Assembly: GCA_965603205.1 (NCBI GenBank)
Contig: CBFDCC010000003.1
Span: forward strand, 224,801 to 288,800
Length of the DNA: 64,000 nt
Reading direction: 5' to 3'
From: Temperatibacter sp965603205
GTDB taxonomy: Bacteria > Pseudomonadota > Alphaproteobacteria > Sphingomonadales > Kordiimonadaceae
A program made the position numbers and the translations under genes. The notes beneath the pieces are model-generated. The model saw only the letters and a list, made by a program, of their open reading frames with translations. It had not been told where the DNA came from and did no database searches. The first letter of the stretch is position 1; every line of letters starts with the position of its first letter. Positions 63,896-64,000 of the stretch are shown piece after piece.

Positions 63896-63922
63896 GATCC
63901 CCGTGTCAAGCACGAGGATGAC
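63896..63922. repeat. Palindromic repeat GGATCCCCGTG-TCAAG-CACGAGGATGAC
   Basis: The ccccgtg and cacgagg arms pair along 7 bp with one G-U. This is of the same class of short dyad repeats as those at 62782 and 63801. Clusters of such elements mark intergenic or once-mobile DNA. Confidence 0.6.
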
Positions 63923-64000
63923 GAGGTGATTTGTGATTGATGGCGTGTCCCGTCCTAGAATAAGTTGACGGTTTCTATATTAGGCCAGTTGTCGTAGACG

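Larger units (their letters stand above)
63711..64000. other. Right-edge intergenic region
   Basis: This 290-bp interval holds the promoter of the 62802 gene, two palindromic repeats and, from about 63948, a sequence starting GTCCTAGAATAAGTTGACGG that might be the end of an insertion sequence cut by the window. No open frame with a ribosome site is seen. Confidence 0.4.

Noticed and set aside
1..64000. CRISPR arrays, rRNA or tRNA genes
   Set aside because: No regularly spaced direct repeats and no rRNA or cloverleaf-like sequences were noticed on reading; a covariance search was not possible here.

Overview
The window looks like a chromosomal segment of an AT-rich, flagellated, probably marine alphaproteobacterium. 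The evidence is a CtrA response regulator with its ChpT phosphotransferase, a ruvC-ruvA-ruvB-ybgC-tolQ-tolR-tolA-tolB block in the alphaproteobacterial order, FliI/FliJ, and a large chemotaxis operon. I cannot name the genus from the sequence alone. No rRNA, tRNA or CRISPR array was seen.

Layout. 1-2.5 kb is an accessory patch: the start of an unidentified gene, a WYL-type regulator, and a divergent, translationally coupled three-gene operon of unknown function. 2.6-12.2 kb is motility and cell-cycle signalling: fliJ, fliI, ctrA, then cheR-cheB-cheY-cheW-cheA and chpT. The CheA is very large and carries an internal region resembling a truncated haemoglobin. 12.3-20.7 kb is housekeeping: cysQ, an NnrU-family membrane protein, the tol-ruv block and a YebC-family regulator. 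20.9-34.8 kb is mixed metabolism: two paralogous periplasmic solute-binding-like proteins, an Uup-type ABC-F ATPase, a two-subunit molybdenum hydroxylase, YaaA, an MFS transporter, a PLP lyase, a sensor kinase, glyoxalase I, free-methionine-sulfoxide reductase and S-formylglutathione hydrolase.

34.9-38.5 kb is a tandem array of three secreted DUF547 proteins. 38.7-44.3 kb holds an M24 peptidase and a coupled operon of a cupredoxin-like protein, a membrane GGDEF/EAL protein and a beta-barrel-like protein. 44.3-56.1 kb is a putrescine/polyamine utilisation locus: two PuuB oxidases and a PuuA ligase on the minus strand, and a membrane protein of unknown function, PuuD, a second PuuA, a SpuC-type transaminase, an APC permease and GntR and LuxR-type regulators on the plus strand. 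Two identical palindromic boxes exactly 100 bp apart sit in the divergent control region. 57-62.7 kb is a second catabolic locus: a TetR/BetI-like regulator divergent from two FAD oxidoreductases, a GcvT-family protein and a cupin. The window ends with an unidentified membrane-linked gene surrounded by palindromic intergenic repeats.

The least explained parts are the WYL-controlled operon at 1.2-2.5 kb, the globin-like insertion in CheA, the cupredoxin/c-di-GMP/barrel operon, and the two-flavoprotein/GcvT locus.
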